Shown here: positions 52,282-61,191 of the stretch, piece after piece
Layout of the letters: each line of letters starts with the position of its first letter
How positions within the stretch are numbered: position 1 is the stretch's first letter
Source of the DNA: an uncultured Algibacter sp.
GTDB taxonomy: Bacteria; Bacteroidota; Bacteroidia; Flavobacteriales; Flavobacteriaceae
Assembly (NCBI RefSeq): GCF_947487605.1
Contig: NZ_CANKXK010000003.1
Location: 1 to 64,000, forward strand
DNA: 64,000 bases
Direction: 5' to 3'
Position numbers and translations under genes: made by a program
The notes under the pieces: generated by a model
Databases searched by the model: none
Told to the model about the DNA's origin: nothing
Seen by the model: the letters and a program-made list of their open reading frames with translations, nothing else

Positions 52282-52534
52282 TAACGTGAGTTCGACATAC
52301 TAAACATTGATTTACAATGTTTTAAATATTTTAGTAATAAAATTGTGTCATTCCGAACGCTACTGAAATCAAAACATGTTTTGATTGAAAGTATATTGCG
52401 GAGCAATCGAGGAGGAATCTCATTAAATTGAGATATCTCGTCGCTCATTCTTCGCTCTGTCGATATGACAAAACACTATTTTTCAGAATTATAAATGCAA
52501 TTTATTTGATGAAATTTATGTCGAACTCACGTTA
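52282..52534. repeat. MITE-like element with 18-bp terminal inverted repeats ending in the argH stop
   Basis: TAACGTGAGTTCGACATA (52282-52299) and its exact complement TATGTCGAACTCACGTTA (52517-52534) bound 253 bases without coding capacity. The last three bases of the right arm are the argH stop codon. A second inverted pair, TGTCATTCCGA / TCGATATGACA (52346-52470), is nested inside, with two further perfect palindromes at 52369-52386 and 52417-52434. Confidence 0.7.
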
Positions 52535-53806
52535 TTTAGGAAACTTCTCCTTAATCTTATCTAAACTCAAATTATGAATACTCCCAACATGGGTATGTTT
52601 TTTAGAGGTATCTGGAACATAAGTACCATCCTGTACTTGTCCGCCAATTTTTTGGTAGGCTTCTCTAAACGATTGTCCTTCTACAACTAATGTGTTTATA
52701 TTATCTACAGTAAATAGATATTTATATTTATCATCATGAATATCGACATCCTTCACAATAATTTGTTGAATTGAAAAATTAAAAATATCTAAGATGTCTT
52801 TTAACTCTTCAAAAGCAGCAATCATGTTTTCTTTCAGCAATTGAAAATCTCTGTGATAACCACTAGGCAAATTGTTAGTAATTAAAACCATTTCATGCTG
52901 TAAGGCTTGTATTTTATTACACTTCCCTCGAATAAGTTCAAACACATCTGGATTCTTTTTATGTGGCATAATACTACTACCAGTAGTTAGCTCATCTGGA
53001 AAAGAAATAAATCCAAAATTCTGACTCATATACAAACATGTATCCATAGCAAAACGTGCTAAAGTATTTGCTAAACCTCCTAAAGCAGCAGCAATGGTAC
53101 GTTCGTTTTTTCCACGCCCCATTTGTGCCGCAACCACATTATATTTTAAGGTTGCAAAATCCATTTCTTTGGTGGTTAATTCTCTGTCTATTGGAAATGA
53201 ACTTCCGTAACCAGCAGCAGAACCTAATGGGTTTTGATCTACCGTTTTAATGGCGGCGTCTAGCATATAAACATCGTCAATCATAAGTTCTGCATAAGCT
53301 GAAAACCACAATCCGAATGACGATGGCATAGCCACTTGTAAGTGTGTATATCCTGGCAAAACTTTATCTTTATAGGTGTCTGCTAAATCTAAAAGCGTGT
53401 TAAAAAGTGTTCTTGTCTTGTCTTTTACAAGACCTAAGTTCTCTTTATAATATAAATGGCAAGCCACTAAAACTTGGTCGTTTCTAGAACGTGCGGTGTG
53501 AATCTTTTTTCCAACCTCACCAAGACTTTTAGTTAATTCGAATTCTATTTTAGAATGCACATCTTCAAATTGGGCATCAATAACGAATGTTCCGTTTTCA
53601 ATTTGTTCTTCTAAAACTTTTAATCCGCTTAATAAATCGACTAATTCTTCAACAGAAATAATCCCGATTTTTTGAAGCATTTTTGCATGCGCTCTTGATG
53701 CAATAACATCGTATTTTGCAATATGAATATCAATTTCTCTATCGTTGCCAACAGTAAATTGTTCTATTTTTTTATCTATTGATATGCCTTTGTCCCAGAG
53801 TTTCAT
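52532..53806 (-). CDS. argH: Argininosuccinate lyase
   Basis: A 424-residue fumarase-superfamily lyase splitting argininosuccinate to arginine and fumarate. Landmarks: HTARSRNDQV, GYTHLQVAMPSSFG, the catalytic-serine loop TGSSIMPHKKNPDVFE. It is a little shorter than the usual ~455-460. Last gene of the arginine/proline cluster; its stop codon is inside the terminal repeat of an intergenic element. Upstream is the ArgE-like gene after two B palindromes. Confidence 0.96.
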   Translation of the reverse strand: MKLWDKGISIDKKIEQFTVGNDREIDIHIAKYDVIASRAHAKMLQKIGIISVEELVDLLSGLKVLEEQIENGTFVIDAQFEDVHSKIEFELTKSLGEVGKKIHTARSRNDQVLVACHLYYKENLGLVKDKTRTLFNTLLDLADTYKDKVLPGYTHLQVAMPSSFGLWFSAYAELMIDDVYMLDAAIKTVDQNPLGSAAGYGSSFPIDRELTTKEMDFATLKYNVVAAQMGRGKNERTIAAALGGLANTLARFAMDTCLYMSQNFGFISFPDELTTGSSIMPHKKNPDVFELIRGKCNKIQALQHEMVLITNNLPSGYHRDFQLLKENMIAAFEELKDILDIFNFSIQQIIVKDVDIHDDKYKYLFTVDNINTLVVEGQSFREAYQKIGGQVQDGTYVPDTSKKHTHVGSIHNLSLDKIKEKFPK

Positions 53807-53861
53807 AAATTTCTGCGAAAGCAGAAATCTCTACTTTCATTTTTAATTAGTTTTATTTTAT

Positions 53862-53888
53862 ACCTACAAGGTTTTAAAAACCTTCTAA
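53862..53888. repeat. B palindrome (type 2, degenerate)
   Basis: ACCTACAAGGTTTT then AAAAACCTTCTAAGA, imperfect; upstream of argH. Confidence 0.7.
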
Positions 53889-53904
53889 GAGTTTTTATTT
53901 CCCC

Positions 53905-53937
53905 AGACCTGTCAGGTTTTAAAAACCTGACAGGTCT
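53905..53937. repeat. B palindrome (type 1), perfect
   Basis: AGACCTGTCAGGTTTT and its exact complement, between the ArgE-like gene and argH. Confidence 0.92.
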
Positions 53938-53994
53938 ATTTTATTAATCTTATTTTCTTTTTGCACTCCTACCTTACTAGGAATGACAGAACTG

Positions 53995-55062
53995 TTAAAC
54001 TATAACCCGATTCAACAACTCCACATAAATTTCTATGCCTTCTTCTATTTCATTTACATAAATATATTCATCTGCCGAATGCGAACGTGTACTATCTCCA
54101 GGTCCTAATTTCAAACTCGGACAAGATAATACTGCTTGGTCTGATAATGTTGGGGATCCATAACTTGTTCTTCCCATTGCAAGACCTGCTTTTACTAAAT
54201 CATGATCCATTGGAATGGATGATGAATTTAATCTTAGACTACGTGGTGTAATACTGGTTACTGGAGCGTTTTCTTGTAAAACTTCAGCAATTTCAGTATT
54301 ACTATAAGCGTCATTTACACGAACATCGATTACCAAATCGACATGACCAGGCACTACATTATGCTGATTTCCTGCATTAATCTGTGTAACGGTTAACTTA
54401 ACATCTCCTAAAGCTTCAGACCCTTTTTCAAATTTAAAATCCTTAAACCATTGTAAAGCTTCAATTGTATTGTAAATTGCATTATTATCGTTCGGGTGTG
54501 CAGCATGACTTGGTGTACCATCTATGACTGCATCAAAAACTACTAAGCCTTTTTCGGCAACCGCCAAATTCATCAAGGTTGGTTCTCCAACAATAGCGAC
54601 ATCAATCTTTGGAATAATAGGCAACATACTATTTAGCCCGTTTGGACCACTGCTTTCTTCTTCCGCGGAAGCGACAATAACTAAATTATATTTTAAATTT
54701 TCGTGATTGTAATAATGGGTAAAGGTTGCGATTAAAGACACCAAACACCCTCCTGCATCGTTGCTTCCTAAGCCATATAATTTCCCATCTTCAACAATGG
54801 CTTTAAATGGGTCCTTGGTGTAGGCTGAATTTGGTTTTACCGTGTCGTGATGTGAATTCAACAACAAAGTGGGTTTGCCTTCTTCAAAATATTTATTAAC
54901 TGCCCAAACATTGTTTTTTGTGCGTTTAAAATCGATATTATAACGCGTAAACCAATCCTCAATATGTACTGCTGTTGGTGCTTCTTCTGAAGAAAATGAT
55001 TGGGTCTCAATCAACTTCTTTAAAAGCGCAATAGCATTCGTTGTTAATTTCTCTAGTCCCAT
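53995..55062 (-). CDS. ArgE-like M20 deacylase (N-acyl-citrulline/ornithine)
   Basis: A 355-residue M20 zinc amidohydrolase. Metal and catalytic residues: SHHDTVKP (His and nearby Asp), the bridging Asp in GSNDAGGCL, the catalytic Glu pair in ASAEEESSGPN, Glu in VGEPT and a C-terminal His in RSHSADEYIY. In pathways with an argF'-type transcarbamylase the deacylase acts on N-acylcitrulline rather than N-acetylornithine, so here it most likely releases citrulline from N-succinyl- or N-acetylcitrulline. It is directly adjacent to argB (no gap) and upstream of argH. Confidence 0.9.
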   Translation of the reverse strand: MGLEKLTTNAIALLKKLIETQSFSSEEAPTAVHIEDWFTRYNIDFKRTKNNVWAVNKYFEEGKPTLLLNSHHDTVKPNSAYTKDPFKAIVEDGKLYGLGSNDAGGCLVSLIATFTHYYNHENLKYNLVIVASAEEESSGPNGLNSMLPIIPKIDVAIVGEPTLMNLAVAEKGLVVFDAVIDGTPSHAAHPNDNNAIYNTIEALQWFKDFKFEKGSEALGDVKLTVTQINAGNQHNVVPGHVDLVIDVRVNDAYSNTEIAEVLQENAPVTSITPRSLRLNSSSIPMDHDLVKAGLAMGRTSYGSPTLSDQAVLSCPSLKLGPGDSTRSHSADEYIYVNEIEEGIEIYVELLNRVIV

Positions 55063-55839
55063 TTACAAGGTTATTTTTGTGAAATTATCGTTTTCTTGAG
55101 TTAACATGGAGGTGTTCCCCATGTTTATAGTAGTCACACCACCACGTAGAGCATCAAAACAATTCTCTAACTTTGGCAACATACCGTCTGCAATAATGCC
55201 CTTATCTAACAACTCCTGATAGGTATTAGCGTTGATATGTTTTACTACCGAGTTTTTATCGTTAATATCTTCTAAAACACCATTCAATTCAAAACAGTAG
55301 TAAATTGAGGTTTCATACAATGCGCTCATACCAACAGCAACTTGTGATGCAATAGTATCTGCATTGGTGTTTAATAATTGTCCGTTTCCATCATGGGTAA
55401 TCGCACAAAATACTGGCGTAAAATCAGCTTGAATTAATTTATCGATTGCATTATAAGCTACGTTTTTTACATCTCCTACAAATCCAAAATCGATTTCTTT
55501 TACTGGTCTTTTATCAGATTTGATGCTATTAACATCTGCTCCTGTTAAACCAATGGCATTGGTATTTAAAGCTTGTAATTTTGCAACCATATTTTTGTTT
55601 ACCAAACCACCATAAACCATAGTAATAACTTCTAAAGTATCGGCATCGGTAATGCGTCGCCCATCTATCATTTTAGATTCTATACCTAATTTGGAAGCTA
55701 CGTACGTTGCTCGTTTTCCGCCGCCATGTACTAAAATTTTCTTGCCTTCTAAATTAGAAAATAATTTTAGGAATGCATTTAAAGATGTGTCATCTTCAAT
55801 GATGTTTCCGCCTATTTTTACGATACTTAATTTTTCCAT
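55063..55839 (-). CDS. argB: N-acylglutamate kinase
   Basis: A 258-residue amino acid kinase: KIGGNIIEDD phosphate-binding start, LVHGGGKRATYVASKLG, and NTNADTIASQVAVGM. It lacks the N-terminal helix linked with arginine-sensitive hexameric forms. It phosphorylates N-acetyl- or N-succinylglutamate, the second step of the pathway. It is adjacent to the ArgE-like gene with no gap and follows the ArgF' gene after a B palindrome. Confidence 0.95.
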   Translation of the reverse strand: MEKLSIVKIGGNIIEDDTSLNAFLKLFSNLEGKKILVHGGGKRATYVASKLGIESKMIDGRRITDADTLEVITMVYGGLVNKNMVAKLQALNTNAIGLTGADVNSIKSDKRPVKEIDFGFVGDVKNVAYNAIDKLIQADFTPVFCAITHDGNGQLLNTNADTIASQVAVGMSALYETSIYYCFELNGVLEDINDKNSVVKHINANTYQELLDKGIIADGMLPKLENCFDALRGGVTTINMGNTSMLTQENDNFTKITL

Positions 55840-55853
55840 TTAGTTTCTATTTT

Positions 55854-55886
55854 AGACCTGTCAGGTTTTAAAAACCTGACAGGTCT
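55854..55886. repeat. B palindrome (type 1), perfect
   Basis: AGACCTGTCAGGTTTT and its exact complement, between argF' and argB. Confidence 0.92.
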
Positions 55887-55891
55887 AACTA

Positions 55892-56836
55892 CTAGTTATC
55901 TATATTTTTCAATATTTTTTTAAGCACCAATTGCGCTGCATAGGTTCTGTTATTTGCTTGCTCAATAACCAACGAACTATTGGTATCTAAAACGGCATCT
56001 TCAACAACTACATTTCGTCTTACTGGTAAACAATGCATGAATTTAGCTTCTCCAATTTTGTCTTTAGTAATCATCCAATTCGGGTCGGTGTTATTCACTT
56101 TTCCGTAATCTTCATAAGAACTCCAGTTTTTGGTATAAACAAAATCCGCATCTTTAAACGCTTCACTTTGATTGTGATAAATTTTTGTATCGCCTGTAAT
56201 TTCAGGATTTAAATCATAACCCTCAGGATTAGCCACCACAAATTCCACATCCATTTTTTGCATGGCTTGTATAAAACTATTTGCTACAGCATGTGGTAAT
56301 GCTTTTACATGTGGCGCCCAACTTAATACTACTTTTGGTTTTTCGACTTTGGCATGTTCTGAAATAGTAAGTGCATCAGTTAAACCTTGTAACGGATGTC
56401 CTGTAGCACTTTCCATATTTACAATAGGTACGGATGCATATTTTTTAAACGCATTCATAACCTGCTCACTCTCATCCTTAACTTTATCCGTTAATGTTGG
56501 AAATGCTCTTACCGCTATAATATCACAATACTGAGAGACTACTGCTGCTGCTTCTTTAATATGTTCAGCAGTATTCCCGTTCATTACCGTGCCATCTCCA
56601 AACTCAATACCCCAAGCATCACCAGAAACATTCATTACAATAGGATTCATTCCTAAATTTAAAGCTGCTTTTTGCGTGCTTAAACGGGTACGCAAACTAG
56701 AATTAAAGAATAACAAACCTAAGGTTTTGTCTTTTCCTAATTCAATATCCTTTAACGGATTTGCTTTTAGATTTTTTGCTTCTTCTATCCAAGAATTGAT
56801 ATCGTCAATGTCGTTTATGGACGTGTAATGTTTCAT
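55892..56836 (-). CDS. argF': N-acylornithine carbamoyltransferase (argF'; probably N-succinylornithine)
   Basis: A 314-residue transcarbamylase. The carbamoyl-phosphate loop is FFNSSLRTRLSTQKA (a proline-free SSLRTR form typical of AOTC/SOTC rather than STRTR of ArgF). The specificity loop reads MNGNTAEH with Ala90 where Bacteroides fragilis SOTC has Pro90 and Xanthomonas AOTC has Glu92. A small residue here is known to favour N-succinylornithine, and Glu to favour N-acetylornithine, so succinyl specificity is inferred. HCLPVRRN near the C-terminus is present. It follows proB after two B palindromes. Confidence 0.92.
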   Translation of the reverse strand: MKHYTSINDIDDINSWIEEAKNLKANPLKDIELGKDKTLGLLFFNSSLRTRLSTQKAALNLGMNPIVMNVSGDAWGIEFGDGTVMNGNTAEHIKEAAAVVSQYCDIIAVRAFPTLTDKVKDESEQVMNAFKKYASVPIVNMESATGHPLQGLTDALTISEHAKVEKPKVVLSWAPHVKALPHAVANSFIQAMQKMDVEFVVANPEGYDLNPEITGDTKIYHNQSEAFKDADFVYTKNWSSYEDYGKVNNTDPNWMITKDKIGEAKFMHCLPVRRNVVVEDAVLDTNSSLVIEQANNRTYAAQLVLKKILKNIDN

Positions 56837-56855
56837 TTTTATTATCTAATTTTCC

Positions 56856-56889
56856 AGACCTGTCAGGTTTTAAAAACCTAATCAGGTCT
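56856..56889. repeat. B palindrome (type 1)
   Basis: AGACCTGTCAGGTTTT with AAAACCTAATCAGGTCT, one extra base in the right arm. Confidence 0.85.
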
Positions 56890-56910
56890 CAACTCGGTTA
56901 ATTTATAAAG

Positions 56911-56937
56911 CCTACAAGGTTTTTAAAACCTTGCAGG
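56911..56937. repeat. B palindrome (type 2), near-perfect
   Basis: CCTACAAGGTTTTTAAAA with CCTTGCAGG, between proB and argF'. Confidence 0.88.
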
Positions 56938-56941
56938 TAAC

Positions 56942-57703
56942 TTATTTTATTTTAGTAAACGCGACTTTATCTTCTAAAGCATTAATTAAGAAATTATCTT
57001 CCAAACCGTTTACTATCCATGTTTCAATATTAGCATCTTTAGTTACTGCTGCTGCTTCAATCTTCGATTTCATACCTCCACTACCATGTGACGATTTAGA
57101 ATTGACAACTTGTGCTTTTAAAGCTTCTAAATCCTCAACAACTTTAATAGTCTCTGGCTCACCATTCTCCAAGGACGCTTTGGTATAAATACCGTTTGTA
57201 TTAGTTGCAATCACACACAAATCAACATCTAAAAGTGAACTGGTTAAAGCTGCTAACTTATCATTATCTCCAAACTTAATTTCATCAGTGGCAACCGTAT
57301 CATTTTCATTGATAATCGGGATATAACTATTGTTTACTAAGACTTTAATGGTATTCTTAATATTTGTTCTACTTTCTTCCTTTTCAAAATCTGAATACGA
57401 TAATAAACATTGAGATGTCAATAAGCCATACTCCCTAAAAATCTCTTGATATATGCGTATTAAATGCGGTTGACCAATAGAAGCCAAAGCTTGTTTTACA
57501 AAAACTTCTTTTTGTTTGCTTTCCAATTTCACAAACTGTTTAGCAATCGCAATAGCTCCAGAACTCACAATTATAAACTCATAAGTATCTTGAAGTTTTG
57601 CAATCTGACTCGCCATATCTTCAATCTTACCTCTAGAAATATTATCCGTTTCTTTAGTTAAGGTATTAGAACCTACTTTTAATAATATGCGTTTTTTCTT
57701 CAT
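56942..57703 (-). CDS. proB: Glutamate 5-kinase (without PUA domain)
   Basis: A 253-residue amino acid kinase that makes gamma-glutamyl phosphate, the first step of proline synthesis. Landmarks: LLKVGSNTLTKE, VSSGAIAIAK, NENDTVATDEIKFGDND and GSGGMKSKIEAA. E. coli ProB is 367 residues with a C-terminal PUA domain; this protein ends at the kinase domain. It lies just after proA in the cluster (50-base gap). Confidence 0.95.
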   Translation of the reverse strand: MKKKRILLKVGSNTLTKETDNISRGKIEDMASQIAKLQDTYEFIIVSSGAIAIAKQFVKLESKQKEVFVKQALASIGQPHLIRIYQEIFREYGLLTSQCLLSYSDFEKEESRTNIKNTIKVLVNNSYIPIINENDTVATDEIKFGDNDKLAALTSSLLDVDLCVIATNTNGIYTKASLENGEPETIKVVEDLEALKAQVVNSKSSHGSGGMKSKIEAAAVTKDANIETWIVNGLEDNFLINALEDKVAFTKIK

Positions 57704-57753
57704 TATTTAAAACCTCTCCAGCTTATTTAAAATGCTCATTATAGAGTGTATAT

Positions 57754-58947
57754 TTAACGTATTTGTCCGTTGCCATGAACATACCATTTATTTGTTACCA
57801 AATGCTGTAAACCAATTGGTCCGCGTTGGTGTAATTTATCAGTACTAATAGCTAATTCGCCTCCTAATCCTAATTGTCCACCATCTGTAAAACGTGTAGA
57901 TGCATTATGATACACAGCAGCAGTATCTACATTTTCCATAAATAATTTCGCTTCGGCTTCATTACTGGTTATTATAGATGAAGAATGCCCCCCCGAGTAC
58001 TTATTAATCATCGCAATAGTCTCTTGATTAGACCCTATTTCTCCAATTAGAATTTTATAATCTAAGAACTCTTCGTACCAAATATCATCAGATGTAATCG
58101 CTTCAAGTGCATTATCCTTTGAAATGGTTTTATCTCCTAAAACTTCAATTTTAAATGCTTTTAATTTCGAAATTAAAGATTTCACAAAAGCTTCTTTATT
58201 TGGAAGGTTTTCATCAATCAACACCTTATCTACCGCATTACAAGCCGATATTTTTGATTTTCCGTTCATAATCACATCAACAGCAATATCTAAATCAGCT
58301 TCTTTATGAACGTACACAAAGTTGTTACCACGACCACTAATTATCACCGGGCACGTAGCGTGTTCTTTCACAAAAGCAATTAATCTTTCTCCGCCACGAG
58401 GTACAATTAAATCTACCTTTTGTGTTGGTTTTTCTAAAAAGGCCTGTGTTTCTGTTCTATTAAATTGTAAATACTCTACCCAATCCGTTGATGCATCATC
58501 TTCTTTCAACGCTTGGTGCCAAAGCTCCACAATTTTTAAGTTAGAACGCAACGATTCTTTACCGCCTTTTAATAATATTTTATTCCCCGATTTAAAAGCA
58601 ATACCTGCAGCTTCAACCGTAACATCTGGTCTAGATTCGTAAATAATTAATACTGTACCAAACGATGCGGTTTTGTTATAAACCTGCATCCCATTATCAT
58701 GCTTAAAACTAAAACGTTCTACACCAACAGGATCTTCTTGAGATGCTAAATGTGTTACCGCTTTAATCATTTCATCAACTTTAGAATCATCAACTTTTAA
58801 ACGATCAAACATCGAAATATCATCGCCATTATATGCGTCTAAATCTAATTTATTGATAGCAATTAATGCTTGACGTTCTTGTTCTAAAAGCACAGCCATT
58901 TTTAATAAAACGGCGTTTCTAGTTTCTATAGATAATAATGTGTTCAT
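57754..58947 (-). CDS. proA: Gamma-glutamyl phosphate reductase
   Basis: A 397-residue aldehyde-dehydrogenase-fold enzyme reducing gamma-glutamyl phosphate to glutamate semialdehyde. Landmarks: IYESRPDVTVEAAGIAFKSG, LIVPRGGERLI, and the catalytic cysteine in KISACNAVDKVL. Length matches the family (about 417 in E. coli). Follows argD and precedes proB on the same strand. Confidence 0.96.
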   Translation of the reverse strand: MNTLLSIETRNAVLLKMAVLLEQERQALIAINKLDLDAYNGDDISMFDRLKVDDSKVDEMIKAVTHLASQEDPVGVERFSFKHDNGMQVYNKTASFGTVLIIYESRPDVTVEAAGIAFKSGNKILLKGGKESLRSNLKIVELWHQALKEDDASTDWVEYLQFNRTETQAFLEKPTQKVDLIVPRGGERLIAFVKEHATCPVIISGRGNNFVYVHKEADLDIAVDVIMNGKSKISACNAVDKVLIDENLPNKEAFVKSLISKLKAFKIEVLGDKTISKDNALEAITSDDIWYEEFLDYKILIGEIGSNQETIAMINKYSGGHSSSIITSNEAEAKLFMENVDTAAVYHNASTRFTDGGQLGLGGELAISTDKLHQRGPIGLQHLVTNKWYVHGNGQIR

Positions 58948-59049
58948 AGTTTTTTTTAGTCTTCAGTTAACAGTCTTCAGTTTAGCTACTCTTCTAAGCT
59001 AATTATGCGATTTCTCCTTTCGTCGAAATAACTAAACGACTTGTTTTTA

Positions 59050-60177
59050 TTATTTCAAAGCCTTCTTCAAAGCTTCAAAAAATTGGTCTATATGTTGTTT
59101 TTCAATATTCAAAGGTGGTAATATTCTTAACAGCTTTTTATTCGCTGCACCTCCTGTAAACATATGATAGTTGTAAATTAAATCTTTGCGTAAATCGCCC
59201 ACTTCAAAATCGAATTCTAAACCTAGCATTAAGCCCCTACCTTTAACTTCTTTTATCTGCGGAATGGTTTTCGCCACAGCAAAGAAATACTCAGACATCG
59301 CATTTGTGTTTTCAAGAAGGCTCTCCTCTTCAATCGTGTTTAAAACCGCTAAACCAGCAGCACAAGCTAAATGGTTACCACCAAAAGTGGTTCCTAACAT
59401 CCCGTATTTAGACTCAATACTTGGGTGAATCAAAACCCCTCCAATAGGAAACCCATTCCCCATGCCTTTTGCCAAAGAAATAATATCTGGCGTAACCTTG
59501 CAATGCTGAAACGCAAAGAATTTACCCGAACGCGCATAACCACACTGAATTTCATCAGCGATGAACATGGTATTATTTGCTTTACACAGCTTATCAACTG
59601 CTTCAAAAAACTCAGCAGACCCTTGATCTAAACCGCCAACACCTTGAATAAACTCCACGATAACAGCGCAAACATCTCCTTTTTCAAGTTCTGTTTTAAC
59701 CCCTTCAATATCATTTAACGGTAAAATTGTAACTGCCTGTTGCGCATTAATGGGTGCTATAATATTTTTGTTATCGGTGGCTGCTACAGCTGCCGATGTA
59801 CGCCCATGAAACCCATTACTAAAAGCAACAACACGTTTCTTTCCTGTTTTAAATGATGCTAATTTTAAAGCATTTTCGTTGGCTTCAGCGCCAGAATTAC
59901 ATAAAAACAACTCGTAGTCTTTACACTCCGATAAATCTTCTAACTTATCAGCCAATTGCTTTTGTAACGGATTCTGAATCGCGTTAGAATAAAACCCTAA
60001 AGTTTCAACTTGGTTTGTAATTGCCTTCACATAATTAGGATGTGCATGCCCAATAGAAATTACAGCATGCCCCCCGTAAAGGTCTAAATATTCGGTACCC
60101 TTGTCATCATAAACATGAATACCTTTCCCCGAAACTGGGGTTACATTATATAATGGATAAACGTCAAATAATGGCAT
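59050..60177 (-). CDS. argD: N-acylornithine aminotransferase
   Basis: A 375-residue class III PLP aminotransferase. Landmarks: DLYGGHAVISIGHAHP, NSGAEANENALKLA, and the PLP lysine in SLAKGMGNGFPIGG. In this cluster it should convert N-acylglutamate semialdehyde to N-acylornithine. Proline genes flank it on both sides (proC upstream, proA downstream), so a second role with ornithine cannot be excluded. Two bases separate its ATG from the proC stop. Confidence 0.93.
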   Translation of the reverse strand: MPLFDVYPLYNVTPVSGKGIHVYDDKGTEYLDLYGGHAVISIGHAHPNYVKAITNQVETLGFYSNAIQNPLQKQLADKLEDLSECKDYELFLCNSGAEANENALKLASFKTGKKRVVAFSNGFHGRTSAAVAATDNKNIIAPINAQQAVTILPLNDIEGVKTELEKGDVCAVIVEFIQGVGGLDQGSAEFFEAVDKLCKANNTMFIADEIQCGYARSGKFFAFQHCKVTPDIISLAKGMGNGFPIGGVLIHPSIESKYGMLGTTFGGNHLACAAGLAVLNTIEEESLLENTNAMSEYFFAVAKTIPQIKEVKGRGLMLGLEFDFEVGDLRKDLIYNYHMFTGGAANKKLLRILPPLNIEKQHIDQFFEALKKALK

Positions 60178-60179
60178 TT

Positions 60180-60974
60180 TTAACTCTTTTTTAATTGATT
60201 AATTTTTTCAAACGAAGCCACAATACCTTGAATTAAAGCCGAACTCAATCCTTGGTGTTCCATTTCGTTTAAACCTTCAATAGTACAACCACTTGGCGTA
60301 GTTACCCTATCAATTTCTTGCTCTGGATGTCTTCCAGATTCTATCAATAAACTCGCCGAACCAAAACAGGTTTGTACTGCCAGTTCATGCGCTTCTTCAG
60401 CCTCAAAACCCAACTGAATAGCCCCTTGAGTAGTCGCACGCACAAGGCGCATCCAAAAAGCAATACCACTAGCACAAATTACCGTAGCCGCTTGCACCAA
60501 ATCCTCAGGAATCACCATAGTCGTTCCTAGCTGATTAAAAATCGCCTCAGCCAATGGCACTTTATCTTGTCCCGTTTTATTTGCCGCAATACACGTCATA
60601 GATTTCCCAATCGAAATCGCCGTATTTGGCATCACTCTAATAATATTTTTATCGGCACCTAAAATATTCTCAATCCTAACAGTATCCACACCTGCCGCAA
60701 CCGACATGATAATATGATTATCAGTCACCTTAGATTTTACACTTTCCAAAACACCATCAATATGCTTGGGTTGTAAAGCAAAAATCACAATATCCGATTG
60801 CTCCACCGCCAATTCATTATCACTCGTAATCGAAACATTATCCACCGTTTCAAAACGTTTCACCGCCTTCGTATTTCTATCACTCAAATACAACGACGTA
60901 AACGATTCATTACCAATAAGTCCTTTTGCAATCGAACTCCCTAAATTCCCAGTTCCAATAATGGCTATTTTCAT
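60180..60974 (-). CDS. proC: Pyrroline-5-carboxylate reductase
   Basis: A 264-residue NAD(P)H-dependent P5C reductase, the last step of proline synthesis: Rossmann start MKIAIIGTGNLGSSIAKGL, MPNTAISIGKSMT and the C-terminal TTPSGCTIEGLNEMEHQG. The ATG at 60974 is used. A longer frame reaching 61070 would add 32 residues encoded by the A repeat and is rejected. It lies between argC and argD. Confidence 0.95.
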   Translation of the reverse strand: MKIAIIGTGNLGSSIAKGLIGNESFTSLYLSDRNTKAVKRFETVDNVSITSDNELAVEQSDIVIFALQPKHIDGVLESVKSKVTDNHIIMSVAAGVDTVRIENILGADKNIIRVMPNTAISIGKSMTCIAANKTGQDKVPLAEAIFNQLGTTMVIPEDLVQAATVICASGIAFWMRLVRATTQGAIQLGFEAEEAHELAVQTCFGSASLLIESGRHPEQEIDRVTTPSGCTIEGLNEMEHQGLSSALIQGIVASFEKINQLKKS

Positions 60975-61000
60975 AATAAAACTCTTTTTATTTATTTTTT

Positions 61001-61085
61001 GGGCGTTACCCACAAGGGGTCGCGCTTTACGTTCCAAGTCCTCGCTCGTGCCTCGCTGTGGGCTATCCACTACAATCGCTAACGC
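61001..61085 (+). repeat. A-family dispersed repeat, copy 6
   Basis: GGGCGTTACCC, GGTCGCGCTTTACGTTCC, AAGTCCTCGC, GCTGTGGGCTATCC and CAATCGCTAACGC in order. It lies between argC and proC and adds an in-frame extension ahead of proC. Confidence 0.85.
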
Positions 61086-61117
61086 ACCACTGTTATGTGC
61101 TTACTCAAACTTTTTAC

Positions 61118-61150
61118 AGACCTGTCAGGTTTTAAAAACCTAACAGGTCT
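61118..61150. repeat. B palindrome (type 1)
   Basis: AGACCTGTCAGGTTTT with AAAACCTAACAGGTCT, one mismatch per arm; between argC and proC. Confidence 0.88.
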
Positions 61151-61191
61151 AACAATAATCCATTCCTCCTATTAGGGGAAGAATAGTGGGG

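Larger units (their letters stand above)
52012..52531. other. Convergent intergenic region filled with repeats
   Basis: 520 bases between leuB (plus) and argH (minus). It contains a terminator, a short GC palindrome, a decayed A repeat and a MITE-like element with a smaller element inside. No coding frame is supported. Confidence 0.7.

Noticed and set aside
60975-61070. N-terminal extension of proC by 32 residues
   Set aside because: The extra codons come from the A repeat at 61001-61085 and do not resemble ProC; the ATG at 60974 gives the normal family start.
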